Shown in pieces: positions 49,377-60,000 of a DNA stretch of 60,000 nt. The notes beneath the pieces are model-generated. The model had not been told where the DNA came from, did no database searches, and saw only the letters and a program-made list of their open reading frames with translations. Position 1 is the first letter of the stretch. Every line of letters starts with the position of its first letter. The stretch covers positions 11,754,062-11,814,061 of the forward strand of contig OU612074.1 of assembly GCA_914767715.1 (NCBI GenBank). The letters are read 5' to 3'. The position numbers and the translations under genes were made by a program. The stretch comes from Membranipora membranacea (taxonomy: Eukaryota; Bryozoa; Gymnolaemata; Cheilostomatida; Membraniporidae).

Positions 49377-50228
49377 TGTCACATTTAGTTGTTTGTATAA
49401 TCGATACTACTATGCGCAAACAGATCCTGGTCCTCAAATATTCCGCTGACACCAGTTTTCTTTCCACCAAATCTTCCTACTGCTGTTGTCCTCCAAAAAT
49501 ATCGCAACCAACATTATTTCAAGCAAAGGTATTGAAAGCATCAAATGTGTAGAGGGCATTCGGTAGATGGGGCTTCCTGGTCGATGGTCGGATCGGGATG
49601 GTCTCAGCTTTGTTTAATCGGGTGGTCGCCACTTTAGTCTCGACCTGTCTGGCGTAGACTATCAAACCACACCGCTGCATTTTATATCTCAATTTTAATT
49701 TATCATTCCTCTGGGTTATAGTTGGCTATCAAAATTACTGAAAAGAAAGGTGGTACACGTTAGCTAGTAGAATAGTTTATACTTTGTACTGTATTCGGTT
49801 TTGTGATTTTGAACTCAATTCCACTACACTTTATGTATACCCTCTTAATTGCCTTTCACATCCAGCCTGAGCTATGAGAGACATTCAAAATATCAAGCGG
49901 TCACTGTCCGTGAAATATTTTGGACATTAAATCCTTCATTAATCAATAATGTATGAGTATGGATGAAAATAAGGATCGCAAGAGATACACGCCATGGCAC
50001 TTTCAGTTAACCCCTCGTCATTGTGCCTATTAGTTGACAATTGCACCAGTACACTCTTTAACGTAGCAGAAATGAGCTAACTGGTTAATCCATACTTGAT
50101 TACTCTAAAAATAAGTAGCAATGTCACATGGAGATTAAAATGATTTGCCTCATTAAAGTGATATCCTGATTTGACCTGTTTGTTATGGACCAAACAATTT
50201 TCTCGAATTGTTGAAATTCGAGGATCCT

Positions 50229-51236
50229 CATTGTTGCTTAGCAACAAGGTGTAAAACAATTTGATAACTATTTAGTTCATCAATTTAAAATTGTTTGGTT
50301 GTGCCTAAATTGAACGAAAAGATTCATATAGTATCAAACCTTAGTCCAATGCTGGCTCAGTTTTTAAGAATTAGGATCATTTTTATGTCCAGACGATCGA
50401 CTGTTTTGAAGAATCTATTCTGAAGATTACAGTTTGAATTGAGGGGACAGCTATGTGTGCAGCCCCAACTTTGATGTTCGCCCAGCCATGCTTATTACAA
50501 TTGTTAAAACATGTCCCGTAAGCGATTGCAAATTTTTTAGGCGCCTGATAGAGATTGGGTAGACATATTTTTCCACCTGTGAGAAATATTCATGAGTTAC
50601 CCTGGATAGTGTAGAAAATTTACAACCTTCATGGTCAACTTGCAGTTTGAAATCTAATTCTAAATTCCATCAATTATTTCTTTTTTTACTCGGAAAGAGA
50701 TTTCCCCATTGAGCATGATTTCAGATTTGCCACTTTTAAACATTCAGTTTGCTGTATGAATGGTGATTATGTGATTCTTTATAATTAACATTGACTTTGC
50801 TTACTTCCTTTCCCTGTTATAAACATAAAAATGTTTCATTATATTTCTATTGGCTTTGAATGGTAGTTCATGAAATAAGAGACCATCCCAGGCCATGAAT
50901 TGTTTCTCCTTCTTCTTATACTGGCCGCAGGATCAGCAAGTTTTCAATCACTGCCGATTGTGACTCATAAGTCGACAAGTTGACAACTTATGAAAGCTGT
51001 AACATTTCAGAAAACCTTGATAAATAATAAAAGAAAAAACTAATTCATTTCTTGCGGCCAAAGAGACTCTGCCATGTGCCTATCCAGTCTGAAGTAATGG
51101 CCGAGAAAATCACTACAAATTTACCAGGATAATTGTTAATCTGAATAACACTAATGAGGCTACATGGAATGAGAAATTCAAGAATCGATGAATTAAGTTT
51201 GAAAATGTTTTCCACCTTGTTGCTAAGCAACAAGAG
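50229..51236. repeat. ~1-kb segment bounded by inverted repeats with X-box-like palindromes
   Basis: TTGTTGCTTAGCAACAAGGTG at the left end (GTTGCTTAGCAAC at 50233-50245) is repeated in inverted orientation at 51211-51236 (GTTGCTAAGCAAC at 51219-51231). Similarity extends into AAAACA. The 13-bp cores are perfect or near-perfect palindromes resembling RFX-type X-boxes. It may be a non-autonomous DNA element; no coding is seen inside. Confidence 0.55.
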
Positions 51237-51679
51237 GGTGATTCAATTTCAACAAGTTGAGAGAACTGCATGTACATTAAATAAGGGAGTTAATCTGTGG
51301 ATATCATGGCCGTAGTGAATAACACTGTGCTGACTCAATCTTATTTAATCTCGGTATTGCCACTTGTTCCTAAACTCATCAATTGCGGATTAATTTATTA
51401 GGTTATTTCTGTAATCTGAAAACTGTGTCAGTGTAGCCATCAACTCCCAGAAACAAAAATTGTACCTGGAACTGTTGGTAATAATCGGTATGACCCTCTC
51501 TGGTTGTAAAATACTGATAGTATCATGCTGTGTAGGCTTTTGACAAGAATTTTCTTTACAAACAGGTACAATCTCAATTAGCGTTACCTTCGATTTTCGG
51601 CTTATCTTATGAATAGTGTCGAGTTGATACTTTGAAGATACTGGTTACCTCATGCTGGCTGGGAAAGGTGACCAGAGGG

Positions 51680-51687
51680 TATAAATA
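51680..51687 (+). promoter_or_regulatory. TATA box of the Gln/Ala coiled-coil secreted-protein gene
   Basis: GGGTATAAATACTG. The presumed first exon (about 51710-51823) ends at CAG|GTGAGT, a strong donor at 51824. The next acceptor, TTTTTCAG, is at 51986, four bases before the ATG. Confidence 0.65.
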
Positions 51688-51990
51688 CTGCAAAGTTGAA
51701 ATGGAAAAGTCAGATCACTACTGGATTCGAAACCAACACGATCAAAAACAGTTTAAATCCACCTCATATTATTGAGTTGAGAGTATAGCTTAGTTTTATT
51801 AAGGGTTTTGCCACTCTAATCAGGTGAGTATTTATGGCAATTTGAAGCTATATTTTCCGGTTTTAACAAAAACTACATATCTCAGTCAATTAATCATTTT
51901 TGTAAACTTCTTCGGTGGAATCAGTTTTTTTAATTTAATTTACTCTGGTATCTTTGTTCCACATTATTGAATTCTTTCTTTTTCAGAATC

Positions 51991-53834
51991 ATGAATGCAC
52001 TCTTGCTTGTGACAGCCTTAGCCTTGACTCTAGCGTCAAACACTTATGCACATAGAGGAGAGCAGCAGTCCCAGACTCAATCTCAGGATCAAGAGCTACA
52101 TAATCTGAGGCTCAACGCAGCAGAGAGAGATTCTGATACCTTACAAGCAAGACTTCAGGCTAATCAGCAGTTTGAACAAGAACAAAATTAGTACCGCAGT
52201 AATACTGTTTTGGAATTCCATTAATCGTTTGTTGATTGATTGATTTATTTATTTACCTTGCAGCTAATATTCGTAACAGGTGGTATGGATCATATGAAGC
52301 ATGCATTACAAGTTAATGAAATAAAACTTTCATAAAAAGAGATTGGCAAAAATAAATTGGAACAAAAATGAAACAGAAAATATTTTTCTAGGCCAGATAT
52401 TTACTATACAGGCTGTTTTTTGCTAAACGATGGTTTGTGTAAAATAGTGGATTGTCTTTGTTCGTATGTCTTATTCATATTTGCTCTCGTAAATTGACAC
52501 TGGACAATAAATTTGTTAAAATAGTGATCAATAAATCTGTAGTGCCTAGATAAAAAATATTAATTATCAATGGGTCACTCTTTGCAGCGTGAAGACGTAG
52601 CTGACAGATTGTCAGACAGGAAAAACACTGGATCAGCAACAGAATTTGCGGACAGACTCCAAGTGGATGAAGATCTCAACTTTGCAAATTTTGATAATCA
52701 GGCCTCCTTTAATGACCTGAATGCTGAGAGTGATGTTAGTGGTGTCAATAAATTTGGTAAGTTAATTGTATTTTGATCGACAAATCAAGGTAATCACAAA
52801 TTAATTAAACAAATGAGTCAAAATGAAACTCCTAATGCAAACAGACAGATGTAATTTGGAATAAATTCCTCTTTCATATTGGTAGGACCAGATTGCCTTT
52901 TTGCTGCACAGAACTGTCCCCTGTCTTTGCTTGGTTTAGCTTAATAATGTATATAAGATTATGAATAATGATTTATCTTTGTAATTTTCTGATTCAGGTA
53001 TAAGCATTTTGTCAGAAGATGAGTTTGATGAGAGTGCCTCAATCAGTAAGTCAGATGGAGCTCAGTCTAAATCTGCCACAAAACTAGAAACTCAGGCAGC
53101 ACTAGATGCTGAAACTCAGGAAGCAGAGCAGGAGTTTGACCAATCAGAATACTTAGATGAGAACCGACTTAGCCAAGCTGTAAGTTGAACTCTGTTTCTT
53201 GTTAAAAAAATAAATTATTGCGTTAAATATGAGTATTAATTGATGGATGATAATATCGTGTCGATGTGGTTAATTTTTTCATGCTGTATGTGCAAGCTGT
53301 ATTGCTTTTTTAACTCTACTCTTTTTTTTAAACCAAAATAGACGGAAGACAACTTTGTTAACTAGCTATCAAAAATGTTTCACCTGTATTCAATTAGGGT
53401 ATGATACATGAGTGTAATATTTCATCTTACAGGGGGCGTCACTGGACCAGCTGAATGCTGCAGAAGCCTCAAGAGTTGCCTCAGAGGCTACTTTAGATGC
53501 TGAGAGGCAGCATGAAAAAGTGTCAGCATTCAACGATTTCTTCTCTGGATTTGGAAACCTCGATAGAAGCCAGTTTGGTGGATTTGGAGGAAACAGTGGA
53601 TTGGGTAATCTACAAAAAAGCGGTGTCTTTGGCAGCGCTACTAGAGCCAACCGAAACAATGCATTTAACAATAATGGTTTCAATAATCTTGCTGGAAATC
53701 ATATTGGTAGTGATATATTTGGAAGACAGCAGCGACTTGGAAAGTTTGGTGCAGGCAAGAGACCTAGAGTCAGCGGAATTTTCACTGACCATAGTCTGTT
53801 TACTCTTAATGGTATCAATAAAACAAAAAAATAA
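51991..53834 (+). CDS. Secreted protein with Gln/Ala-rich helical part and Gly/Phe/Asn-rich tail
   Basis: Coding exons: 51991 onward, 52588-52756, 52998-53179 and 53433-53834 (stop TAA). The last three join cleanly (phases 0,1,0; 251 codons). The first exon encodes the signal peptide MNALLLVTALALTLASNTYA, then Gln-rich HRGEQQSQTQSQDQELHNLR. It meets an in-frame TAG at 52189-52191 and has no phase-0 GT donor. Joining to 52588 needs a donor such as CAG|GCTAAT at 52158 or CAA|GCAAGA at 52146, that is, a GC-AG intron. Otherwise the first exon is a separate 66-residue protein. Helical repeats of the form LNAAE...ASEATLDAERQ recur in the first and last exons, with a looser version in exon three. 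The final 100 residues are rich in GFGG, NNN and FGR (prion- or FG-like) and end basic. Probably extracellular and structural; not a recognised family. Confidence 0.65.
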
Positions 53835-54840
53835 ATGTGACATACTAATATATTCGGAAAGCAATTAGTATTTATATATAATATGTATCAGAACACTATT
53901 ACAGGCATTGTGATTGCACAAGTAGTTTTATGCTCACTATTGAAAAATAAACCTAAGTTAAATCATTCAAATTCAGATGTCTCATGTTTCTTTACTGAAT
54001 GTCGATAAGTGGTTCAGGTTCACCATGGTCTGAACTTATGAGATTCTTTGACAATGTGAGGTTGATTATTTCCATCACTACTACAGGTGCTATTATTGGA
54101 TCTCTGTTGTATCCTAAACTTACATATTATGAGTAAAACCACAAAGACAGTCTTCTTTTATTTCATCCGTCTGCTACGCACCGATTTGACGTTTCCCTTC
54201 TCAAAATCTAACCCGATTTGGAATGACATAACAGAGTGCATCAACCAATACAGTGCTCGAGATTGATCCATTACAGGATCATAAACCATTTTGAGATTGA
54301 AATGCTAGTTAACAATATCGACCTTGCAAAGCAAAAACATACATTGGTCCACAATATAAAGCAATGTATTGGAATTTACAATATGTATTCACTAATCAAT
54401 TAGTAAATATTTAATGATGTAAATATTTATCCTTCATTCTTGTCACAAGCAGTTCTGAAAATCCGACATAATCAGCACTAACAGCCTACTTCGATGTTTG
54501 CAGTATTGGTTGGTTTGTTAACAATGTTTTACCAAGCAATAGGCAGGGGTTGGAGGCCGACTTGTGTTGCAGACTTGATTGTTTTTTCCTCCCCCTCCAC
54601 CATCCTTAGGTGTTTTAACTTGCAGCGCACACACATACCAACTGCGATTAAGCTGTAGTTGTTAATTTTCAGCAGTAATTCAACATGACATAGGATTAAA
54701 TTACTATCTATACAATGCATTATTAAACACTCTAAATATAAATTAATTGCCGTCACTTCCTAAAATGTTTGATCAAACATCTTAAATGGTAATCCATAAA
54801 AAGTTATGAGTGTAAACTGCATTAAATATTGCCAATCTTC
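53835..54840. other. 3' flank and intergenic DNA
   Basis: AATAAA occurs at 53830-53835, overlapping the stop, and again at 53946-53951. No further exon or repeat is supported. Confidence 0.5.
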
Positions 54841-55328
54841 TTTAACCCCTGTTTAATTTGACGACTATCTGCACTCAATAAATAATCAATGGTAAGGATT
54901 TATGGGTATACAATGGATTAGAAGGATTTGAAAAAAGATTTGGGTTGGGTGACACACGTCATATGTCAGGATAAATCAGCCATTAATAATGACCTATGTG
55001 AAAGCATGGAGTTATAATTTTTAAATTTATTGAATAGTGAACAAGGATCCAGCAGATGAGTTCACCTGCCATAACTCACGTCCATTTATAGTCTCTAAAC
55101 CCTGTGATACCATGTGAGAAACCATGATGTTGCTTGGTTTTTTTGTCTCAGTATCAGTACGGGTCTACGGACTGTATCTGATGGGGCACAGGAGCAATTG
55201 TGGTCGGATGCTCTTCCTGACACCACCGTGACACGCCGGGAGGTGAGGATTTGTTTGTGTACAATGGATTAGAAGTATCATTTAGGATTTGACTTGGTGA
55301 CACACGCCAGAGGTCAGTATGAGTCTGC

Positions 55329-55337
55329 TATATATAG
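55329..55337 (+). promoter_or_regulatory. TATA box of the middle promoter-like module
   Basis: TATATATAG within CTGCTATATATAGAGGCCC, in the same register as the TATA box of the third module. It may be an alternative start for the Gly/Arg-rich gene or a decayed promoter. Confidence 0.45.
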
Positions 55338-55759
55338 AGGCCCATGTGAAATAAATTTTATATTATCCAAGAACTATACAAAGGTTGCTAACTCGCAGGT
55401 TGGTGCAACTGCCATTCGAGAGTGAGTAACAAGAAGTTGAATAACAGCAGATAACCTTACTTTTGATATCCATTTCTGTCGACTTATAGCTCAGTGACAA
55501 AGGCTCTACTCATGTTGCTGTAATTATATTATAAATTTGTTTTGTAACTGTTTTTTTTCTTTGTTTTCCCTCCCGGAACATTGTGCTTAATCCTACAGAA
55601 AAGAAGCTTACTGCCAATCTTCCAAAATCTCAGGTTTATCTGGTGATTATCTGTATTCAATAGCTAATTCTTGGTATGGATGTAATGGATGATTATGGAA
55701 TGAGAAGGATTTTCAGTATTTGGATTGGTGACACACGCCATCAGTGAAGATAAGCCTGC

Positions 55760-55768
55760 TATAAATAG
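55760..55768 (+). promoter_or_regulatory. TATA box of the Gly/Arg-rich secreted-protein gene
   Basis: TATAAATAG within CCTGCTATAAATAGTGGCC. A presumed non-coding exon (about 55790-55844) ends at CACTG|GTAAGA and joins the acceptor TTTTAG at 55993, three bases before the ATG. Confidence 0.6.
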
Positions 55769-55996
55769 TGGCCTTCTTGAAAATAATGCCTTATTACCCA
55801 ATGTTGTCCTGAATGCTGAGCTATACAAAGGTCTCAAACTCACTGGTAAGAAGTTTATAAACATAAGTTTGCATTGTCCTTGTGCTTTGTATGTCTTCGC
55901 TTTTACAACTCTGCCATGTTTTACTCTCTTCACTGTCAATACTTGAAATTGTCATTTAATTCGTTATTAAGTTTGTTTTCTTTCATGTTTTAGAAG

Positions 55997-57217
55997 ATGA
56001 GGATTGAGCTTTTTTGCACTTCCTTCATCCTTCTTTTTGGTAAGTGATTTCCATTCACAATGAGGTGTCATGGACTGAGATAGATCTAGAGGCAATCTGT
56101 GAACAATTTATGAATTCATTCCAAAGTAAACCACATATTCACGATCTTGTTTTCATTTGACAGCAAACTGCAAATCTATGTTCTTGTTTGCGCTTTGGAG
56201 TTGGATTTTTAATTATCCTGAGAAAATGATCTTCCATTGTTCCATCCACCTTTCTCTAAGATAAACCAAAATCTAAGGCCAATTATATTTGTCTGTTTTA
56301 GAACTGGCCTACTCCCTGGGTGTTCATGGGCCAAGGCCAACAAATGATCGGGGCAGCAGACATGATCGACCAGGTGCTCTACAAGGCAGAGCAGTCAGTG
56401 CTAGGAGAGTACCCGGTAGTGGAGGTGGACCCCAAGGTGGAAGAGCAGCTGTAAGAGGTGGAAGGGGAAAAATTAGACCACAAGTAGGGCCTCCTAATGA
56501 CAGAAATGGGTGGCTGGGACCAAATGGAAGGGTTGATCATGGAGTTTATAACAACCAAAGACCAGCCGGAGGACAAAAACAAGGAGGACCATTCCAATCT
56601 AATGGGATAAACCATGGCGATGAACAGAATCTAGACCAGAATCCTCTCACTGATGTGGATACTATCCGTCAAGAAACAGAAACAGGATACGGAATCATCG
56701 GCCTGCCTCCTCTCAATGACCTTTTCCTGATGACTTCTGAATTTCCATCTACATTCCAGGGTATGTTAATATATTCTCGTTTCTGTCTCAGATTGGGAAA
56801 CAATTATCTTTTGATTGACTGATGCTTTATGTTTATGTTTATTTCTCCATTCCTGTATCCTGTGGTCACAATGATAATATTGGAATTTTGATGATAGTCT
56901 GAACAAACAAGGCTCTGTTCTTTGGTCAAAATAATTCATGTAAAAAATAAAAAAAACTATTGGAACAATTTTCAGTTTTCGCTTTCAATGGGCTAAAATC
57001 AGTATGTCATCGAGAGGATCTCCTGGATGTATTAAACACAATTCTTCGTTAAAGGGGATGGCCACTGTATTTGGCAATCTTTCTAAAATGAATCGTTGAT
57101 TGGTTTAAGATAAAATCATTAAGGTGTATTCTGGCGATATAAATATTCGTTTTATCCTCCTAGCATTTCCCTAACTTAGATAAATTTTTGTTTCAAGGAT
57201 CGGCAGACGGCTATTGA
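55997..57217 (+). CDS. Secreted Gly/Arg/Pro-rich basic protein, 173 aa
   Basis: Three exons, 55997-56039, 56302-56760 and 57198-57217, with phases 1,1 and a total of 522 nt. The signal peptide spans exons 1 and 2 (MRIELFCTSFILLFG then ELAYSLG). The mature chain has a basic Gly-rich half (RHDRPGALQGRAVSARRV, GGGPQGGRAAVRGGRGK), then PNDRNGWLGPNGRVDHGVYN and a Gln/Gly stretch. It ends in a more acidic, ordered-looking C-terminus (LTDVDTIRQETETGYGIIGL). Only a five-residue tail plus stop is in the last exon. There are no Cys in the mature part. RGG-like content could bind acidic polymers, as in matrix proteins, but no family is recognised. AATAAA lies at 57580-57585. Confidence 0.75.
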
Positions 57218-57930
57218 TGAGTTGGATGGAAATCACACATACTTCCAGCCCTAGTACCAGGCTCAACAATATATGTCGGCGGACATGCTCTTGTGCATGT
57301 TATGCCAGTAAAGTATACTCAAACGTTTTAATTGATAACTGTTTTACAATGAAAAACTTTCCAGAAACATTAAAAGCATTACAGAGGAAAACAGTAAAAT
57401 ATCATTAAATGTACCATAATATTACTCACTTTATAATTTTGAAGATATAAGCTAGAGCATAGTTTTAAAAAACAAAAAACAGGTTTTAATGATAAATTCT
57501 TATTTCTTTTTTCTCCTGTCATACTAAATGTAAGCTTGAAGAGACTGACCCTTGACATATCAGCATGCTAATTTTTTTCAATAAATATTACACACACATT
57601 TTAGCTGCTAAATTGTTCACCTCCTGGCTATCCAAGGTCTTAATTACAAAATGTCAATACAACTTTCTAACACAAACTGCCAATTGAAGGTAATCTGGCC
57701 CAAACATTTGAAAATTATTTTCATGCCATTTTAAGTATGAAGAGGCATATTTCTATGATGTGATGAGCTTTTAGAGCCAAAGTACTTGATTCTGTCAATT
57801 ACGTTATGTTGCTGTCCATCTATGAAGATGAGGACTGCACCAAGGTGCTGCATGGAAGAGGTTTTAATAGTGACGACAAGGGTGCCAAGTCGTTAGTGCC
57901 ACTTTTCTACCACTGACAGCTTTAACCCAG
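57218..57930. other. 3' flank and intergenic DNA
   Basis: No exon with splice support. A poly(A)-signal candidate lies at 57580. Confidence 0.45.
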
Positions 57931-57944
57931 CGTGAAGCATAGAG

Positions 57945-58185
57945 CGACAAGGCCAGAGCCGCAGTGGTTGATGACAGCCTCCTCCTGTATAGAGATATAC
58001 CATACAGGAGGGTTCTTTTATCTGCATGCACCAAGCATGTTGTACATACAGAAGACCTCCATTATTTTAAGTCCTGATCTGAAGGGACTATGTGATCAGT
58101 CAAAGTCGGTCCCGGATGGGTTTTGAACCCACACCCGGCTGGTCATATGGCAGACGCGCTTACCACTGAGCCAAACTGACTGCCA
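57945..58185 (-). repeat. tRNA-derived SINE with hairpin tail
   Basis: On the minus strand the head reads AGTTTGGCTCAGTGGTAAGCG (box A) and GTGGGTTCAAAACCCATCC (box B). The body ends near an inverted repeat, CCTCCTGTAT...ATACAGGAGG, at 57978-58012. Head length is tRNA-like. A repeat is preferred because a ~150-bp body follows. Confidence 0.65.
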
Positions 58186-58189
58186 ATTA

Positions 58190-59555
58190 CGTAGAGGTTT
58201 ATATATAGCCCACAGCCTATCAAAGCTGATCAAAGCTTTGCAAGATTACTGGAAATTATGGTTTATCATCACTCATCCACCCCCATTTTTACACAATCAA
58301 ATCCTTCTTCCAATAGATTAGAGAGTTTAATCCATATACATGGTATGATGCAAGGATCAGAGTTTTTATCCTAAATTGGTAACAAGTGGCATAGTTGACG
58401 ACATTCAATGGATTGTATTGGCAAAAGTTAAATGCCTTTACTACTACCAGACTTGCCAACCTATATTTTCCAAAATGCTTACAAAAATTTTCAAAATGCT
58501 TAAAATGCTTACAAAACTCATGGGCGCCTTATTATTGACCAGAAATTGCCTCAAAATTTTAACCACACAATATCGCCACTTCTCAGTAGCATCAGAATGC
58601 GGGGTACACAATACCAACTTTTATACCTGAATAATCATCATCATAATGGCAAAATTTCAAACCTTAGTGGTGTCCAAAGTAGCTCTTCCCAATCTGCTCG
58701 CCATCAGTCAGCAATCTGATGGCATGAGTCTAATAAACACTGGGGCAGGAGATCTGAGTTATCTCACCCCAACAAGGAGGTGGGCAACTTTGTTACTCTC
58801 ATTGAAGAAAAGATGAAAGTTGACTCATGTAAGCAGGGAGAATGAATTCTATTCTCTCTGATGTTAGACTTGAACAGGTAAAGAGTCCTCATCAAATCAA
58901 CCCAATGGTTTTCTGAAGCCAATACCAGAGTTTTATACTATCAATCAACAATGACAAGATTATGCAAGTAAGCTGAAGCAAAGATGCGTTTTTTGATAAC
59001 CTGATTAGGTATACGGTGTTTGAAAACCATAAATGCGTTTAAAACTCAAGTAGTGTCAAATAAGCGTTCATAACACTTTATGCATACAGCTTGGCAAGTA
59101 TGCTTCTACACAAGCACTTTTGTCAAGCTAGATAACGGGCTTTATGTGCTCAGACTTTATAAATGATGCAATGGGAAATATTTGTTTGAGCGGCCTTTTT
59201 TAGCCATCAGTTTGAGCAAGATAATTTGGCCGACAAACCAATTTAAGGCCAGCTAACATCACCTAAGATGCTAATGAAATAGATTCTAGTAGTTGAAGCA
59301 TATATCAACTAATATATCAATCCAACAGCTACGTTTTAGTTAATTACTTGAACTATCCTACAGCCATTTAATTGGCAAAGTTACTACATTGTCAATCATT
59401 TCAACAATACCTGCCATTCACTATGGTCCCATGTTGCGATTTCGAAAGGATTTCGGGAGTTATCGATCCATAGAAATGACATTAAAGTCACTTTCCGATT
59501 GTTACGAATGAATTTTTTGACGCGAATACACATACTGTGTTGAATCCAACATTTC
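58190..59555. other. Intergenic stretch, nothing recognised
   Basis: AT-rich, with short frames only and no repeat family identified. Confidence 0.45.
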
Positions 59556-59559
59556 CTAA

Positions 59560-59650
59560 TTGGCGGCGTAGCTGAATGGTTAGCACGCTTGCACACAATG
59601 ACTTAAAAGGGCAGGGAGGCCAGGGTTCAAGTTCCGGCTGTGGCAGATTC
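59560..59650 (+). repeat. tRNA-derived SINE head
   Basis: GGCGGCGTAGCTGAATGGTTAGCACGC (box A-like) and CAGGGTTCAAGTTCC (box B-like) are about 50 bases apart. The anticodon arm region is too long and unpaired for a functional tRNA. Confidence 0.6.
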
Positions 59651-60000
59651 TTTTCATGTTTTTTCCATCATGGAAATGGTTAGCATTCATAATTTGAAAT
59701 TGGAGTGAACCACAAATTCGAGGCATGGGACCATAGTGATTGAGTCACTCGATGCTCAATGTAGGATAATGTGGTGAATTACCTGATCATGGAACGAATT
59801 CTGCTATCCCACTATGAAGGCTAAGTTCAGGCAAATAATTTACAAGGCAGAAGAATCAAGTGGTCATTTAAAAACTTCTTGGCTCAGATAAATTTACATC
59901 ACAATTTTATAAATTGAATCTATAATAAGTCAGATTTAAACAATTTGTGATTGCGTAGCGACTAATTTGTTGTCTTATAAGATAAGCTCAGTTTCAGCAC

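Larger units (their letters stand above)
54845..55850 (+). repeat. Three tandem promoter-like modules
   Basis: Three diverged copies of one module share GGTGACACACG(C/T)CA, a GATTATCTG(C/T)A(C/T)TCAATA-type start in copies 1 and 3, and a TATA-position motif. Copy 1 (about 54850-55010) has AGGATAAATCAGCC. Copy 2 (about 55245-55400) has CTGCTATATATAGAGGCC. Copy 3 (about 55640-55850) has CTGCTATAAATAGTGGCC. AGCTATACAAAGGT follows downstream in copy 3, with ACTATACAAAGGTTGC in copy 2. The last copy is followed by a strong GTAAGA donor and the secreted-protein gene. I read this as a duplicated promoter plus first exon. Confidence 0.7.

Noticed and set aside
58108-58182. tRNA gene on the minus strand
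   Set aside because: Box A and box B are present, but a SINE-like body follows and the arms are imperfect. Treated as a SINE.

Overview
The window is nuclear DNA of an invertebrate animal. Genes are split by GT-AG introns, most open frames are short, and the background is AT-rich with microsatellites, tRNA-headed SINE-like repeats, miniature inverted-repeat elements and long palindromes. There is no operon, no ribosome binding site and no CRISPR array. The richness in genes for low-complexity secreted (matrix-like) proteins would suit a mollusc or another lophotrochozoan, but that is inference and no marker fixes the taxon.

Gene models were built by hand from splice-site phase. From left to right: (1) three minus-strand exons of a gene running off the left edge (111-1557); (2) a minus-strand gene for a 238-aa secreted Asn/Gly-rich protein built of NNNGNCIG modules (3730-8850, with a non-coding first exon and TATA box near 10.8 kb); (3) a possible two-exon small Cys-containing protein, minus (14177-15745); (4) a possible 152-aa membrane-anchored coiled-coil protein, minus (16028-20119); (5) a ten-exon, 574-aa protein with seven C2H2 zinc fingers, minus (21493-34352); (6) a plus-strand paralogue of gene 2, a 185-aa secreted Asn/Gly-rich protein (43214-47818); (7) a plus-strand secreted protein with a Gln/Ala coiled-coil-like part and a Gly/Phe/Asn-rich tail (51991-53834); (8) a plus-strand 173-aa secreted Gly/Arg-rich protein (55997-57217).

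Genes 2, 6, 7 and 8 look like one functional set. Each has a TATA box, a short non-coding first exon, a signal-peptide exon and a low-complexity mature protein. This suggests a cluster of strongly expressed, tissue-restricted secreted products, for example extracellular matrix, shell, cuticle, mucus or adhesive; the role is not shown by the sequence. The zinc-finger gene and the membrane protein sit between the two Asn/Gly paralogues.

The leading candidate for something new is the NNNGNCIG family: two divergent copies about 34 kb apart on opposite strands, both assembled from exons with phase-1 introns cutting a Gly codon. Other items worth a look are three tandem promoter-like modules in front of gene 8, a missing GT donor in gene 7, a TTAA-flanked MITE family with one end next to a splice acceptor of gene 6, and several nearly loop-less palindromes.
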